Shown: positions 24,845-35,045 of the stretch, piece after piece
Layout: each line of letters begins with the position of its first letter
Numbering within the stretch: the first letter of the stretch is position 1
Origin: Eulemur rufifrons
Lineage: Eukaryota; Chordata; Mammalia; Primates; Lemuridae
Assembly: GCF_041146395.1 (NCBI RefSeq)
Contig: NC_090989.1
Location: 50,308,501-50,372,500, forward strand
DNA length: 64,000 nt
Reading direction: 5' to 3'
Made by a program: the position numbers and the translations under genes
Notes under the pieces: generated by a model
Database searches by the model: none
What the model saw: only the letters and a program-made list of their open reading frames with translations
Told to the model about the DNA's origin: nothing

Positions 24845-25325
24845 TTATCACTTCCCTACCAAGAAGTAGAGTTTATTTTTCTACTTCCTTGAATCTTTAA
24901 AATCTCTGTGACTGCTTTGATCAATAGCATATGGCATACTCTTAACTATCTTTGCAACTTCCAACTTGACCTGTTGTAAAATCTGCTTTTGAGATGCTTA
25001 TTTAGAATGCAGCTACTGTGTTGTGAGAAGTTCAAACTACCTGGAGAAGCCACATGCAGGAGCTCTAGCAGACACCATCTCAGATCCTAGCTCACAACCA
25101 GCATGAACAGTCAGTCGTATGAATGAACCACGTTGGATATCTAGCCCAGTGAACCTTCAGATGACTTCAATTCCAGCTAATATCTGATTATGGCCAGATA
25201 AGAGACCAAAGGCAAAAATCAACCAAGCCAAGTCAACCCAGAGAAATATAAAAAAAAAAAAATACTTTTTCTTTAAAACCGTTAAGTTTTGCAGTGTTTG
25301 ATACACAGTGATTAACAGCAAGAAC
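24845..25325 (+). mobile_element. MLT1-type MaLR LTR remnant
   Basis: Landmarks in order: 'ttccttgaatctttaaaatc', 'gctttgatcaatagcatatg', 'tggagaagccacatgcagga', 'aaccttcagatgacttcaat' and, after an A run at 25249-25261, 'ttaagttttgcagtgtttga'. This matches an old MLT1 LTR. The minus-strand frame at 25157-25342 is spurious. Confidence 0.65.
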
Positions 25326-25399
25326 AAGATGAAAATGACCAATGATTGTTATAAGGATTGGAAGAAAAGACAGAATCAACAGGCAGACAAAGTATTGAT

Positions 25400-25975
25400 T
25401 CTATCATATTCTCACAGCCAACAGACAGCTATCATAACAGAGGTCAGTGGACTTTCAGGATAACAAAATTAACATCCAAAAGCAACAGCCTTTCTCGAAA
25501 CTGGTAATAACCAACTATAAAATGTAAGAAAATATATGAATTACCTAGGAATTAACTTAATAAAGGATATATAAGATTTCTGTGAGTAGGCCTTTAAGAT
25601 TCTAAAAAAAGAATAATGATCATGATTTCAATAAGTGAAGAGACATTCCATCCTCTTCAATTAGGTTATAGTGAAATAAAATTGCCAATTCTGCATATTT
25701 ATCAATAAATTAAATTCAATTTTAATCATATTCTAACTGCATTTGAAAAACTCAATGAATTTAAAAATTATGAAGGAGAAAAAGATCTAACAAATATCAA
25801 AGTTGGTTTTTAAAAAATAGAAGGTAAAGCAGGGGATTCACTCCATTATATATAGGCATATGGTAAAGCTTTGGTGATAAACAAGAGTGGAATTAATGAT
25901 TCAATGATAAGGTCATATACAATTCAATAGAGAAAATACAGATTAAATTTATTAAATCATGTATTAGACTCTATT
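25400..25975 (+). repeat. sense L1 fragment (ORF2), first block
   Basis: ORF2 sense landmarks: 'acaaaattaacatccaaaag', 'aattacctaggaattaactt', 'aagagacattccatcctctt' and 'ttctaactgcatttgaaaaa'. The L1 text stops where another old repeat begins at 25976 and resumes at about 26836. Confidence 0.7.
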
Positions 25976-26210
25976 GTTGCATAGCAAGTTGCCCTAACCT
26001 TAGCAGCTTACAACAAGAACCATTTATTATCTCACAGTTTCTAAGAGTCAGGAGTTCAGGAGCAGCTTACCTGAGTTCTTTCAGCCAGGGTCTCTCTTAA
26101 TGCTGCAAAGAAGGTGGAGGCCAGGGCTCTAGTCATTTTAAAGACTCCACCTCCCCCAGGGAGGATTTGCTTCCAAGTTCACTCAAATGCTATTGACGGC
26201 TTCTGAAGAT
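25965..26210 (-). repeat. ancient dispersed repeat, left half
   Basis: The text 'gttgcatagcaagttgccct', 'agcagcttacaacaagaacc', 'ttattatctcacagtttcta', 'gtcaggagttcaggagcagc' and 'aagactccacctcccccagg' belongs to a widespread old mammalian repeat whose name I cannot fix. It inserted into the L1 at 25400 and was later split by the L1 at 26219-26479. Strand is nominal because the family orientation is not certain. Confidence 0.65.
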
Positions 26211-26218
26211 CTATTTTC

Positions 26219-26479
26219 CTTTTATTTATTTATTTTTTGGGGGGGGGTCATTTTTCTTTTTTTTTATCTTTTTTTTTTTTTTATTTCAGCACATTTATGA
26301 GGTTATAAGTTCTACTAAGTGAAGTATCCCAAGAATGGAAAAAGCAGCACCACATGTACTCACCATCAAATTGGTATTAAGTGATTAACACTTAAGTGCA
26401 CATAAAGTAATAACATTCATCCGGTGTTGGTCAGATGGGAGCAGGGAGGAGGGGATGGGTATATACACACCTAATGGGT
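26219..26479 (-). mobile_element. young lemur-type L1 insertion with 5' inversion (twin priming)
   Basis: The left part (26219-26303) is a poly(T)-rich tail followed by 'ttatttcagcacatttatga', which is the reverse complement of the L1 3' end 'ctgaaataaaaaa' also present at 58228-58260. The right part (about 26309-26479) is in sense orientation: 'ctactaagtgaagtatccca', 'gattaacacttaagtgcaca' and 'tatacacacctaatgggtg', the ORF2 end and 3' UTR of the same family. The two parts are therefore inverted relative to each other and lack the 3' UTR segment that lies between them at 58158-58227. Flanks 26205-26218 and 26480-26493 are a 13/14 direct repeat ('gaagatctattttc' and 'gaagatgtattttc'). Confidence 0.8.
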
Positions 26480-26493
26480 GAAGATGTATTTTC

Positions 26494-26835
26494 AAGCTCA
26501 CTTCCGTGATTGCTGAGAATCCTCAGACTCTCACTAGCTGTTGGCTAGAGACATCAGTTTCCAGTCATGTAGCCCTCTCCATAGGGCAGCTTACAACCCG
26601 GCAACTTGTTTCCCCCAGAGTGAAAAGGGAAAGCAAGAGAGAGCAATCGAGACAGAAGTCATAGTCTTTTTGAAACCTAACTTCAGAAGAGACATCCCAT
26701 AATTTTTGCCATATTCTGTTGGTTGGAAGCAAGTTACTAGGTACAACCCTCTCAATTGGAGGGGATTACACAAAGGTGTGAATACTATGAAGCAGGAACC
26801 GTTAAAGTCTAGTTTAGAGGCTGCCACCACAGGTG
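26494..26835 (-). repeat. ancient dispersed repeat, right half
   Basis: It continues the family at 25965 beyond the L1 insertion: 'ctcactagctgttggctaga', 'tagccctctccatagggcag', 'agacagaagtcatagtcttt', 'gccatattctgttggttgga' and 'gaggctgccaccac'. The frames at 26591-26897 fall in it. Confidence 0.65.
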
Positions 26836-27379
26836 GTGTTGAGAGACTGGCTTACTATAGGAAGAGGGAAACTAGATTTCTACCTAAAGCTACATAAAAA
26901 GATAAAATTCAAATGGATTGATATTCTACATGTGACAGATATAGCAATAAAATTAGAACAAAATATAAATTTAGGAATTAGAAAAGATTTCTTAAAAAAA
27001 AACTTTAAAAACAAAAACTATAAAGGAATAAAATGAATGCTCTGATTCCATCCAAATAAAGACTTCTATAAAATAAAAGACATGAAGAAAAAAATTAATT
27101 ACCAGATGATCAAATAGGAGAAAGATATTTTTAAATCCTATATTTACAAAGGATCAGTATCTAAAATATACTTACAAACTTATCTAATTCAACAAAAAAA
27201 ATCACAGAACCCTTCCAAAAAATTAGGCAAAGATATGAAGATGTAACTCAAAAGGAGGAAACCTGAAGGTAGAAAGCATAGCGAAAGATGCTCAAATTCA
27301 TTACTAATCCAAGAAATACAAAATAAAAGCAAAATGAGATAATGTTTTAAATCTCTTAGACTTGCAAAACTAAGAAAAT
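26836..27379 (+). repeat. sense L1 fragment (ORF2), second block
   Basis: ORF2 sense text resumes: 'aaattcaaatggattgatat', 'gacttctataaaataaaaga', 'ccaaaaaattaggcaaagat', 'aagatgctcaaattcattac' and 'aaaatgagataatgttttaa'. It ends abruptly at 'gcaaaactaagaaaatt', where the GC-rich THAP5 5' UTR begins. It is the likely target of the retrocopy insertion. Confidence 0.75.
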
Positions 27380-28915
27380 TGGGCGGTGGATCAGGCGACC
27401 TGGACCTGGGGCTCCGCCTCAGCGAGGAGGGCTGGCTTGTGCCCCTTGCTGGCCCGTCTCCTGGGGCCTCACCCGAGCAATGCCCCGCTTTTGCGCAGCG
27501 ATTTGCTTGCTGTAAGAACCGCCTGGGACGAAACAATAAAGACCGGAAGCCGAGTTTTTACCCATTTCCTCTGCATGACAAAGAAAGACTTGAAAAGTGG
27601 TTAAAGAATATGAAACGAGATTCATGGGTTCCCAGTAAATACCAATTCCTGTGTAGTGACCATTTTACTCCTGACTCTCTTGAGATCAGATGGGGTATTC
27701 GGTATTTAAAACAAACTGCAATTCCAACAATATTTTCTTTGCCTGAAGATAATCAGGGAAAAGATCCTTCCAAAAAAAACCCCAGAAGAAAAAATTGGAA
27801 AATGAGAAAGAAGTATGCCTAAAAGTCAAGTCAGAAGAATCATTTGCATTAAATGAGGCAAATAAAAATGTAGTTAACACAGATATGCTCCCTGAACATG
27901 CAGAATTACTTGATTCATCTGCTTTGTTGAAGCCACAAGCTCCAAAAACAGGAATTATACAAAATAACATGTTAACTCTTAATCTAGTTAAACAAGATAC
28001 GGGAAAACCAGAATCTACCTTGGAAACATCAGTTAATCAAGATATAGGTATAGGTGGTTTTCACACATCTTTTGAGAATCTAAATTCTACAACTATTACT
28101 TTGACAACTTCAAATTCAGAAGGTGTTCATCAGTCTTTGGAAACCCAGGAAGTGCTTGAAATAACTACCAATCATCTTGCTAATCCAAGCTTAATCAATA
28201 ATTCCGTGGAAATTAAGTCAGCACAGGAAAAGCCATTCTTATTCAGCACGATTAATCAAACAGTTGAAGAATTAAACACAAATAAAGAATCTATTATTGC
28301 CATTTTTGTACCTGCAGAAAATTCTAAACCTGCAGTTAATTCTTTTATATCTGCCCAAAAAGAAACCATGGAAATGGAGGACACAGACATTGAAGACTCT
28401 TTATATAAGGATGTAGACTATGGGACAGAAGTTTTACAAATTGAACATTCTTACTGCAGACAAGATGTAAATAAGGAACATCTTTGGCAGAAAGTCTCTA
28501 AGCTACATTCAAAGATAACTCTTCTTGGGCTACAAGAGCAGCAAACTCTAGGAAGATTGAAGTCTTTGGAAACTCTTGTAAGGCAGGTAAAGCAGGAAAA
28601 CTGGCTATCTGAAGAAAATGTCAAGATTATAGAAAATCATTTTACAACATATGAAGTCACTATGATATAGAGTAAAGAAGTTTTAAAGCTGTAACTGTTA
28701 AGCTTTTCCCAGCCAAACCAAATTATATGTAAAGTGAACTTTTTCCTGTATAAAGATTGCATCTTAATGAACCTATGAGAGTTGTTTAATGTTATGAACT
28801 GCATCCTGTTCTTGTAATACTCATTTTTTAGAAAAACCAGACAATTGTTGTACTGAAGAGAAAAAGTTTTATTACTTGATAATTTTCCAAATTAAAATAT
28901 GGTGAAAAAATGATA
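27380..28915 (+). pseudogene. THAP5: THAP5 processed retrocopy, two frameshifts
   Basis: This is an intronless copy of THAP domain-containing protein 5, a nuclear zinc-dependent DNA-binding protein. About 100 bp of GC-rich 5' UTR (27380-27479) precede the original ATG at 27480; the stop is at 28668-28670. The span of 1191 nt matches a 395-codon gene plus a net 3 nt. The THAP C2CH ligands are visible as 'CAAIC' near the start and 'CSDHF' at about 27650, with the domain-closing 'AIPTIF' at 27720. Downstream are an acidic linker, an 'EHSY' motif (the HCFC1-binding type) and a C-terminal coiled coil ending 'TTYEVTMI'. Break 1 is an extra 'ttgc' near 27505-27511, giving a stop 12 codons after the ATG. 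Break 2 is a 1-nt loss in the A8 tract at 27772-27779. Between and after the breaks the frames are open, so it is a young or weakly decayed copy. No clear poly(A) tail is seen; the 3' limit is uncertain. Confidence 0.9.
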
Positions 28916-28939
28916 GTCATAACATGAGAGAACAAAGAT

Positions 28940-29085
28940 ACGGTCAAAAGAGCCTGGAATACAAGTCAAGTTCAGGAATCAGTCCTGGTTTTACCACTGG
29001 TGTATATGACCTGAGCAAGTTACTTATCAAGATTGAGCCTCAATCCCTAATCTGTAAAATAAGAGAATTTACTAGATCTGTAATA
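28940..29085 (+). repeat. MIR SINE
   Basis: Sense MIR order: 'aagagcctggaatacaagtc', 'tcctggttttaccactggtg', 'gacctgagcaagttacttat' and 'attgagcctcaatccctaat'. It may lie either in the genomic flank or in the 3' UTR copied with THAP5; I cannot tell. Confidence 0.75.
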
Positions 29086-29600
29086 GTCTGTTTCTTTATA
29101 GTTCCATTTTCTATTAAGATATTTTATTAGAACCAGTTTTCTACAAGATAATATATACATACATGATACTGGAAGTTGGCTAGAATTTCATAATATTAAT
29201 TATTGGGTTATCCTCAATATTTATTGGATTCTGTGGTGTTTGATTTTTTGGCTATGGTTATATATCTGTAATATAAAGTAAAATACACTTTTTGTTCTAG
29301 TTAAACTAAAATAAGGAGTCACCCATTAGCCCAGTTCTTAGGAGGGGTACTTCAAACTTGAAAAAGTATATATTTCAGTACCTTATATGTGGCTAACTAT
29401 CATAATACATGGTCATTTCAGCTTCTTAACATCCTGTGTTTATACAGTTATCTTTATAAACCAAAAATTTTAGTGAGGTTAATTTTAAATATATGTAAGT
29501 ATATTTTAGAAATCACAGTTTATTTCTTAACAGGTGTAGCTTTTGAAGTGTGTGCTTGTGTCATTTTGAAATTCCAGAATAATAGAGGAATACTATATTA
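29086..29600. other. unassigned; possible copied THAP5 3' UTR
   Basis: AT-rich text without a recognised repeat. It lies between the retrocopy and an MLT1 tail, so it may be the remaining 3' UTR of the retrocopy or genomic flank. The frame at 29389-29622 has no domain. Confidence 0.3.
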
Positions 29601-29690
29601 CTGCAGAACTGTGAGAAAATAAGTTTCTGTTGTTTAAGCTACCCAGTCCATGTTATTTTATAATGGCAGCCTGTGCTGACTAAAACATCC
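29601..29690 (+). repeat. MLT1-type MaLR LTR, 3' tail fragment
   Basis: 'gcagaactgtgagaaaataa', 'gtttctgttgtttaagctac' and 'gcagcctgtgctgactaaaa' are the terminal 90 bp of an MLT1-type LTR. The 5' part is missing. Confidence 0.75.
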
Positions 29691-30015
29691 CTATAATCCA
29701 AAACAATGAAATATCATACAATAGTTAAAATCTACATGCATCAAAATAAGTGTCAAAACCATATATACACATATATATTTTATTAAAATTTATAAGCAAG
29801 AAATTATAAATGGTGATGACCCTAGAGAGATAAAGGTTTTCTCTTAGGAAAGAGAAGTGATGGTGATACAAATAAAAATACTGATTGTGTCTACAGGAAT
29901 TTAAGAAAAATGTAAACGTGAAGACATTGTGGTAACAATACAAATTTGAAAAATAGATATATTTTCTTAAAATTGGCAGTATCTTTAAATACATTACTGC
30001 CTGTGGTGGTGAGCG
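29691..30015 (+). repeat. sense L1 3' fragment
   Basis: 'gaaatatcatacaatagtta', 'ctacatgcatcaaaataagt' and later 'ggtgatgaccctagagagat' follow the ORF2 end and 3' UTR of an old L1. It could be the continuation of the L1 broken at 27379, but about 400 bp of ORF2 would be missing. Confidence 0.5.
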
Positions 30016-30024
30016 AGGTCTTGT

Positions 30025-30165
30025 CGGTCTAATTCTTAGTTTTATCATCTGTGAAATGGAAAATACTATTATCTATCTAAAAGGATGATTTTTAGAATTC
30101 TGTAAGGCAACAAACATCTTTCTGGCCCTGGAAAATAGGAGGTGCTCAATAAATATGAGTTGACT
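30025..30165 (+). repeat. MIR SINE fragment
   Basis: 'gttttatcatctgtgaaatg' near the start and 'ggaggtgctcaataaatatg' near the end are MIR landmarks in the right order. Confidence 0.65.
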
Positions 30166-30329
30166 CTGAATAGCAAGTATTTCATACTATACCAATTGTT
30201 TTGTAAATGCATGATGATTATTTTTGGCCACATTTCACATAGTTTCTTCAGTCTAATAAAATTAATTGATAGAAAAAAAAGAAAATTGAATAATACAAAA
30301 AGTGACAAAAGAAGTATGGGTTATAGCGG

Positions 30330-30840
30330 CTTTCTTACAGTTGAGATGGTGATATGGCAATCTAGCAATATTTAGCCTTATTAAGTATATGTATACCCTA
30401 TAATTTGCTATTCAGTTCCTGGTTCTTTATATCCCAAAGAAACTCTCATAAAATTCCTTAAGGGACATTTATAAAAGAATGTTTATTTCAGGATTATTCG
30501 ACTTGGCAGGTAGTTGGAGGCAATCTAGACATCCCTCGATGGTAGAGAGAATACGTATAGTATGGAAAATAGACCCTATGGGATATTATGCAACAATGAG
30601 GTGGAACAGAGTAAATACTCTCATAGGCACACTGAGGAATCTTATAAACATAGTACTGAATGAAAACAAAAATAAGAATAGAATGAAAATACCTAACAGT
30701 ATCTTTTACTATATTAAAAATTGATGTACACAAAAAGCCAATTTTTGCGAGAATGCTTACAAACATAAATACACAAATTAAACAAATTAGAATCGCTGCC
30801 TAGGGAAAAGGAGACAAAAGAAAATGTAAAATGAGGCATA
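30330..30840 (+). repeat. sense L1 fragment (ORF2 end)
   Basis: 'atatggcaatctagcaatat', 'aaagaaactctcataaaatt', 'agaatgtttatttcaggatt', 'gggatattatgcaacaatga' and 'acatagtactgaatgaaaac' follow the last part of L1 ORF2. The frames at 30479-30766 are shadows. Confidence 0.7.
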
Positions 30841-31485
30841 GTAATGACCCTGCATGCAACAATCCTTCATCCAAACTTAAGGTAGTGCATATTGGAGAAA
30901 ATGAACAACAGGGACTTGCAGTGATTTTCTCAGAGGAAATAAAAATTTCATATAAAAAATGGTTGTGGATGTAGGTGAGCTTATTTATAATATAGTGAGA
31001 ATTTAATAGGGTACCGTGGGCAAGTTTGGGGGGATGGGAAAAGGAAGGAGATTGAGTTAAGCAAAAAGCATCACTGAACATTTGACAAATATAGTACACA
31101 TAGGAATCAGTTTGATATCTGTGAGAATTCATCTTTTTGGTGACCATCAAGGAAAAAAAAAAGAAGTTAGACATGATCAATTTTATCTTAACAGCTTCTT
31201 GAAGGTAGAATACCACCTAAATTTCTAGAAATCAGCCCTAGGCTGGAAGAAAAGGACAGCTGATTCTGGGGTGAGGTCAGGCATTCTTTGACCACATGGG
31301 GAGAAGTTCAGTAGAACCTAATCGGCTAGAGAGCACAAGCTTTGTGGCCCAACAGGTGGAAATGGGAGGTGGTTGCAGCATTCCCTTTGGAAGGTAGTAA
31401 GTGCACTGCAGCAAAGCGGGATGTGATTCCTGCGTTGGCAAATTGGAGCCTGAAGGGGACAAATGCACAGCACAGCAATCTAAAA
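30841..31485. other. unassigned sequence
   Basis: The 138-residue minus frame at 30800-31216 starts in L1 text and has no domain. Between 31220 and 31485 the base composition is less AT-rich, but no repeat or exon is recognisable. Confidence 0.3.
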
Positions 31486-31489
31486 CACA

Positions 31490-31592
31490 AACCTCCTGGG
31501 AAAAGGCACCACGTCTGCTCTGTTCATTAATTTGTCCACAAAACCTAGGGCATCAATTCATACAATAAGTATTTGCTGGATGAATGAATTAA
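31490..31592 (+). repeat. L2 3' end fragment
   Basis: 'acaataagtatttgctggat' followed by 'gaatgaattaaataa' is the terminal signature of L2-class elements. The upstream part is decayed. Confidence 0.55.
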
Positions 31593-31599
31593 ATAATAG

Positions 31600-31960
31600 C
31601 GGAAAACCGGAAAAGTGTCAGCGAACAAAAGAGGATTAGTCAAGTGCACTATGGTACATTGCTGTTAATACAATGGAATTTGATTAAATAAAGGAAAGTT
31701 ATAATTTGGAAGTATATTATTAATATGAATAACACATAAGAAAATATTAAGACAAACATTATTATACGATAGTATTTTGGTAAATAAATAAGTATACACT
31801 TTAAATGTTGCAAAGAATGTACATTAAAATATTAATTATAGTTATTTCTGGATATTACAAGTGATTTTTCTTTTTGCTAACTTGCATTGCTGAATTTTTC
31901 AACAGTTAAAGTCGATTTTGGTGAAATTTTAAAAGTATAAAAATATACGTGAAACGTGAA
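31600..31960 (+). repeat. sense L1 3' end fragment (old L1M)
   Basis: 'gcactatggtacattgctgt', 'tacaatggaatttgattaaa', 'gatagtattttggtaaataa' and 'tttctttttgctaacttgca' follow the 3' end of old L1M elements. Confidence 0.65.
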
Positions 31961-32069
31961 TGAATCAGTTTAAAAAATCTCATCTATACTAAGAATTTTA
32001 ACTTTAATTATACCAATTAAATAAGTATAAAGTGGTTTAATAGTCCTATTCTAATTTGCATTTCTTCAC

Positions 32070-32185
32070 CATGTTTATTTGCTTAACAGCTGCAAGCTCC
32101 TCGAGGGCAATGCTAGTATTTTTCTAAGCATCCTGAGAGCTTAGGTGTTCAATAAATGCCTGTTGAACTAAGTAACTCTTTTTTA
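32070..32185 (+). repeat. L2 3' end fragment
   Basis: 'gctgcaagctcctcgagggc' and 'gtgttcaataaatgcctgtt' are diagnostic L2 3' phrases. Confidence 0.75.
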
Positions 32186-32199
32186 ATATCCCCTAATGA

Positions 32200-33510
32200 T
32201 TTGCTATGTTCAGAATTTTTTCAAAATTCTAAATGAACATTTTATATAATACTTATTTAAGTTTTTTCACTTTTCCTGAAATTATATGTGCCATTTTTAA
32301 TTTATTAATAATTGCAATCTTTTCACTGTATGGAGCCACAATTTGTAGTATTTGTGGCTCTTTTTCCATTTTGATATTTTCCATCACCTCTGTACCTACA
32401 AGTGACCACTCTAAAGTTCTAGTTAATAGTCATTGTTTTCTATAACATGTTTTTACATTTAAAATTTGAACATATCTGCAGTTTATTTAGTTATCCTGTT
32501 TTATTTCCATTAAAAGGCCACATGGCTTTTATTCTTGTCACTTTAGACATGGGAATTAATAACTCTCAATTCTCTTATTCAGAAAACTCTTGGATATTCT
32601 GACCTTTTTATGCTTCCAGATACATTATTAGAATTTTTTTGTCCATTTATAAAGAAAATCATGTTTATTCTTTCACTGAGACTGTATCAAAGCTATAACG
32701 AATGTTGGGAACATCTGACATATTTAGAATATGATTATCTTCATAATCAGAAATGTGGTTTGCCTCTGCATTTATTTCATTGTTCTGCCAATAAACCTTG
32801 GTAGCTTTATGCATCATTTGCAGCTCTTAAATTTATTCCTAAATATTTATTGTTGGCTTTATGGTGAATTGGATTCATTTTGCATTACTGTTCCAACATA
32901 TTTTCAATTTTATTTTTTATTATTTTCTTTTTTCTATTTTCATTTGTCATGTTGTTTTATTCTTTTCCTGAATACTTTAAGTAGAGGCTTAGTTCATTGT
33001 TTTTCTCTTTTCTTTCATACAAATAGTGAAATTTTGAGTGATAAATTTTCTCCTAAGTGCTATTTTGGCAGCATTCCATACTTTTTTGTATATTGTATTT
33101 ATATTTTCATTGCATTTTCTTGTTCTGGATTCCTTCCCTGGCCCAAGCACTTTTTAGAAGCACTTTTTTTTAAAGTTTTCATGCATTTGGCTCATTTTAA
33201 TTCCATTCTCATTATTTGTTTCTATTTTTAATGTATTGTAGCATCAAATGCAATCCATAGGATTTCAGCTTTTAAAAATCGCTTGTATACATTTTCATTC
33301 CAGCATGTGATCCTTTTGAAAAGATTCTAGTACACTTAAAAAGCAATTATATTTCCATATCCTGCTTCTATGGCTTTTTAAAAATAAATAATGGTTAATT
33401 CTATTCTACTAATCATGTTTTTCAAATACAATATTTAAAATCAATTCTTTGTCTCCTTGTTATCAATCTAATTAGGAAAATCTTAATATGGCAGTTTCAC
33501 TTTTTTTTTC
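32200..33510 (-). repeat. antisense L1 fragment
   Basis: The plus strand carries antisense ORF2 text: 'ttatcctgttttatttccat', 'taaatttattcctaaatatt', 'gataaattttctcctaagtg' and 'ttggcagcattccatacttt'. The 166-residue frame at 32731-33231 is the reverse-strand shadow of L1, hydrophobic because of its T-rich codons, and is not a membrane protein gene. Confidence 0.75.
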
Positions 33511-34425
33511 CCATCTCTTGGATCTATTCTTCAATAACTTATAGCCAATCGTTTACTGGCTAACCAGTGGCCTATGAGCAACATAATCATATGATTTATC
33601 ATCCAAACTGGGAAATTTTGATAGTGAAAATGGATGCGGCTAATAATTATGCAGGATCAACAGGCATAAACCAAGACTGAGATGATGCAGGCTAACTTTA
33701 CCTAAAGGTAATCCGACCTGTGAGTTCCATCTACCAGGGGTATTCCACACTAGCCTAGATGTTTGCGTAGTAAACCAGATCATAGGGTTTCAATGTCAAG
33801 GTACTCAGAAATAAACAAAACAGAAGGATGAAGAAAAACAGACACTTACTGAGAGAAGACACTACTGAACCATAATCAAGAAAAAGTAATAAAGAGGAGG
33901 AGAGAGGAGACATTGATTTGGTAACAAAAGAAAAAGTGGAACAGAGGAAGGGAAGGCTGTGAAAACTCTCACAGAAAATTGTAGATTTATAGCATAGGGA
34001 GCAACAATGCCACAGTAGATTTGTCCAAGAATTAATGTTAAATTACTACGTGTCTTTGTTTCCTGAACAGTGTTCCCTTTTCATAGGACAGGCTATATAG
34101 CTACTGAGACATTTTCTGCTTTTCCTTATTCTTCTGCACTCATTCAATAAAGACAGCATCATGGGATGAATTAGCCTAAGTGTATATCTGCGACCTGAAA
34201 GTTGAAAAAGTCTAACAAAGTTCTGTATCTGTAGAGAGTTAACATATAAGAGATGTCCAATAAACGTCAGTTGCATGTGTGCATATGCATTTATCTACCA
34301 AAGATGATAACACTGTTCTTATGTGGAGAGGTTATAGGTGACTTTGTGTCTTTTGTTTATCTATATTTTCTAAATTGAATATGATTACTTTTGAAGAAAA
34401 TAAAATAAAATTATCAAAATAAACA
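33511..34425. other. unassigned sequence
   Basis: No gene is supported. The segment 34350-34415 resembles an L1 or HAL1 3' tail ('ctatattttctaaattgaat') that precedes the AluJ-like element. Confidence 0.3.
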
Positions 34426-34426
34426 G

Positions 34427-34731
34427 GCTGAGCACAGTGGCTCACACCTGTAATCCTAGCCCTTTGGGAGGCCGAGGCAGGAGAATCATTTGAGGATAGG
34501 AGTTTGAGACCAGCTTGCGCAATAGCAAGACCCCATCTCCACAAAAAAAAAAAAAAATTTAAATTAGGTGGGTATAGTTGCATGTGCCCGTAATCCCAGC
34601 TGCTTGGAGGCCAAGGCAGAAGGACAGCTTGGGCCCAGGAGTTGGAGGTTGCAGTGAGGTATGATGATGCCATTGCACTCTAGCCTGGGCAATAGAAAAA
34701 GGCCCTGTCTTAAAAATAAACAAATAAACAG
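34427..34731 (+). mobile_element. dimeric Alu, AluJ-like (no lemur linker)
   Basis: Left arm 'ggctgagcacagtggctcac' through 'caagaccccatctcc', an A-rich linker at 34542-34564, and right arm 'gtgcccgtaatcccagctgc' to 'cattgcactctagcctgggc', ending in a mixed A tail. Possible target duplication 'aaataaaca' lies on both sides. It lacks the long lemur linker, so it is older than the other dimeric Alus in the window. Minus frames at 34332-34782 lie in it. Confidence 0.85.
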
Positions 34732-34899
34732 GTGATTTGATAAGTTTGGATGTTTGGAGTAATTCTCAATTTTATTAGACAAATTAAGAAATTTTAGGAA
34801 AAGGGAGGAGTAATATTCAGAAAGTTGTCAAGAGGCAGACCACTAGAATCAGACTACCACATCATTTACTAGAGATGCAACAGTCCAACCTACCTTCCC

Positions 34900-35045
34900 A
34901 TGCTTTCCCCTTTGACAAAATGAAGACAACAGTAGCGCCTTCCTGTGGGGTGGTTGTTATGATCATTAAATGAAATAATGTTAAGTGAAGCACTTAGACC
35001 AATGCCAGGAATGAACTAAGTGCTCAAGGTACAAGCTATTACTTA
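34900..35045 (+). repeat. MIR SINE, 3' half
   Basis: 'gtggttgttatgatcattaa', 'agtgaagcacttagaccaat' and 'gaactaagtgctcaaggtac' are MIR 3' landmarks. Confidence 0.7.

Noticed and set aside
27380..28670. THAP5 as a functional intron-containing gene
   Set aside because: The coding region is contiguous with no introns, lies in an L1, and the start frame stops after 11 residues, so a retrocopy is the better call.
30800..31216. Minus-strand frame of 138 codons
   Set aside because: It starts in L1 text and shows no domain, no consistent codon use and no exon-like boundaries.
32731..33231. Open frame of 166 codons with many hydrophobic residues, resembling a membrane protein
   Set aside because: It lies in antisense L1 ORF2 text; T-rich codons give Phe, Leu and Ile by default. 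No start context or domain.
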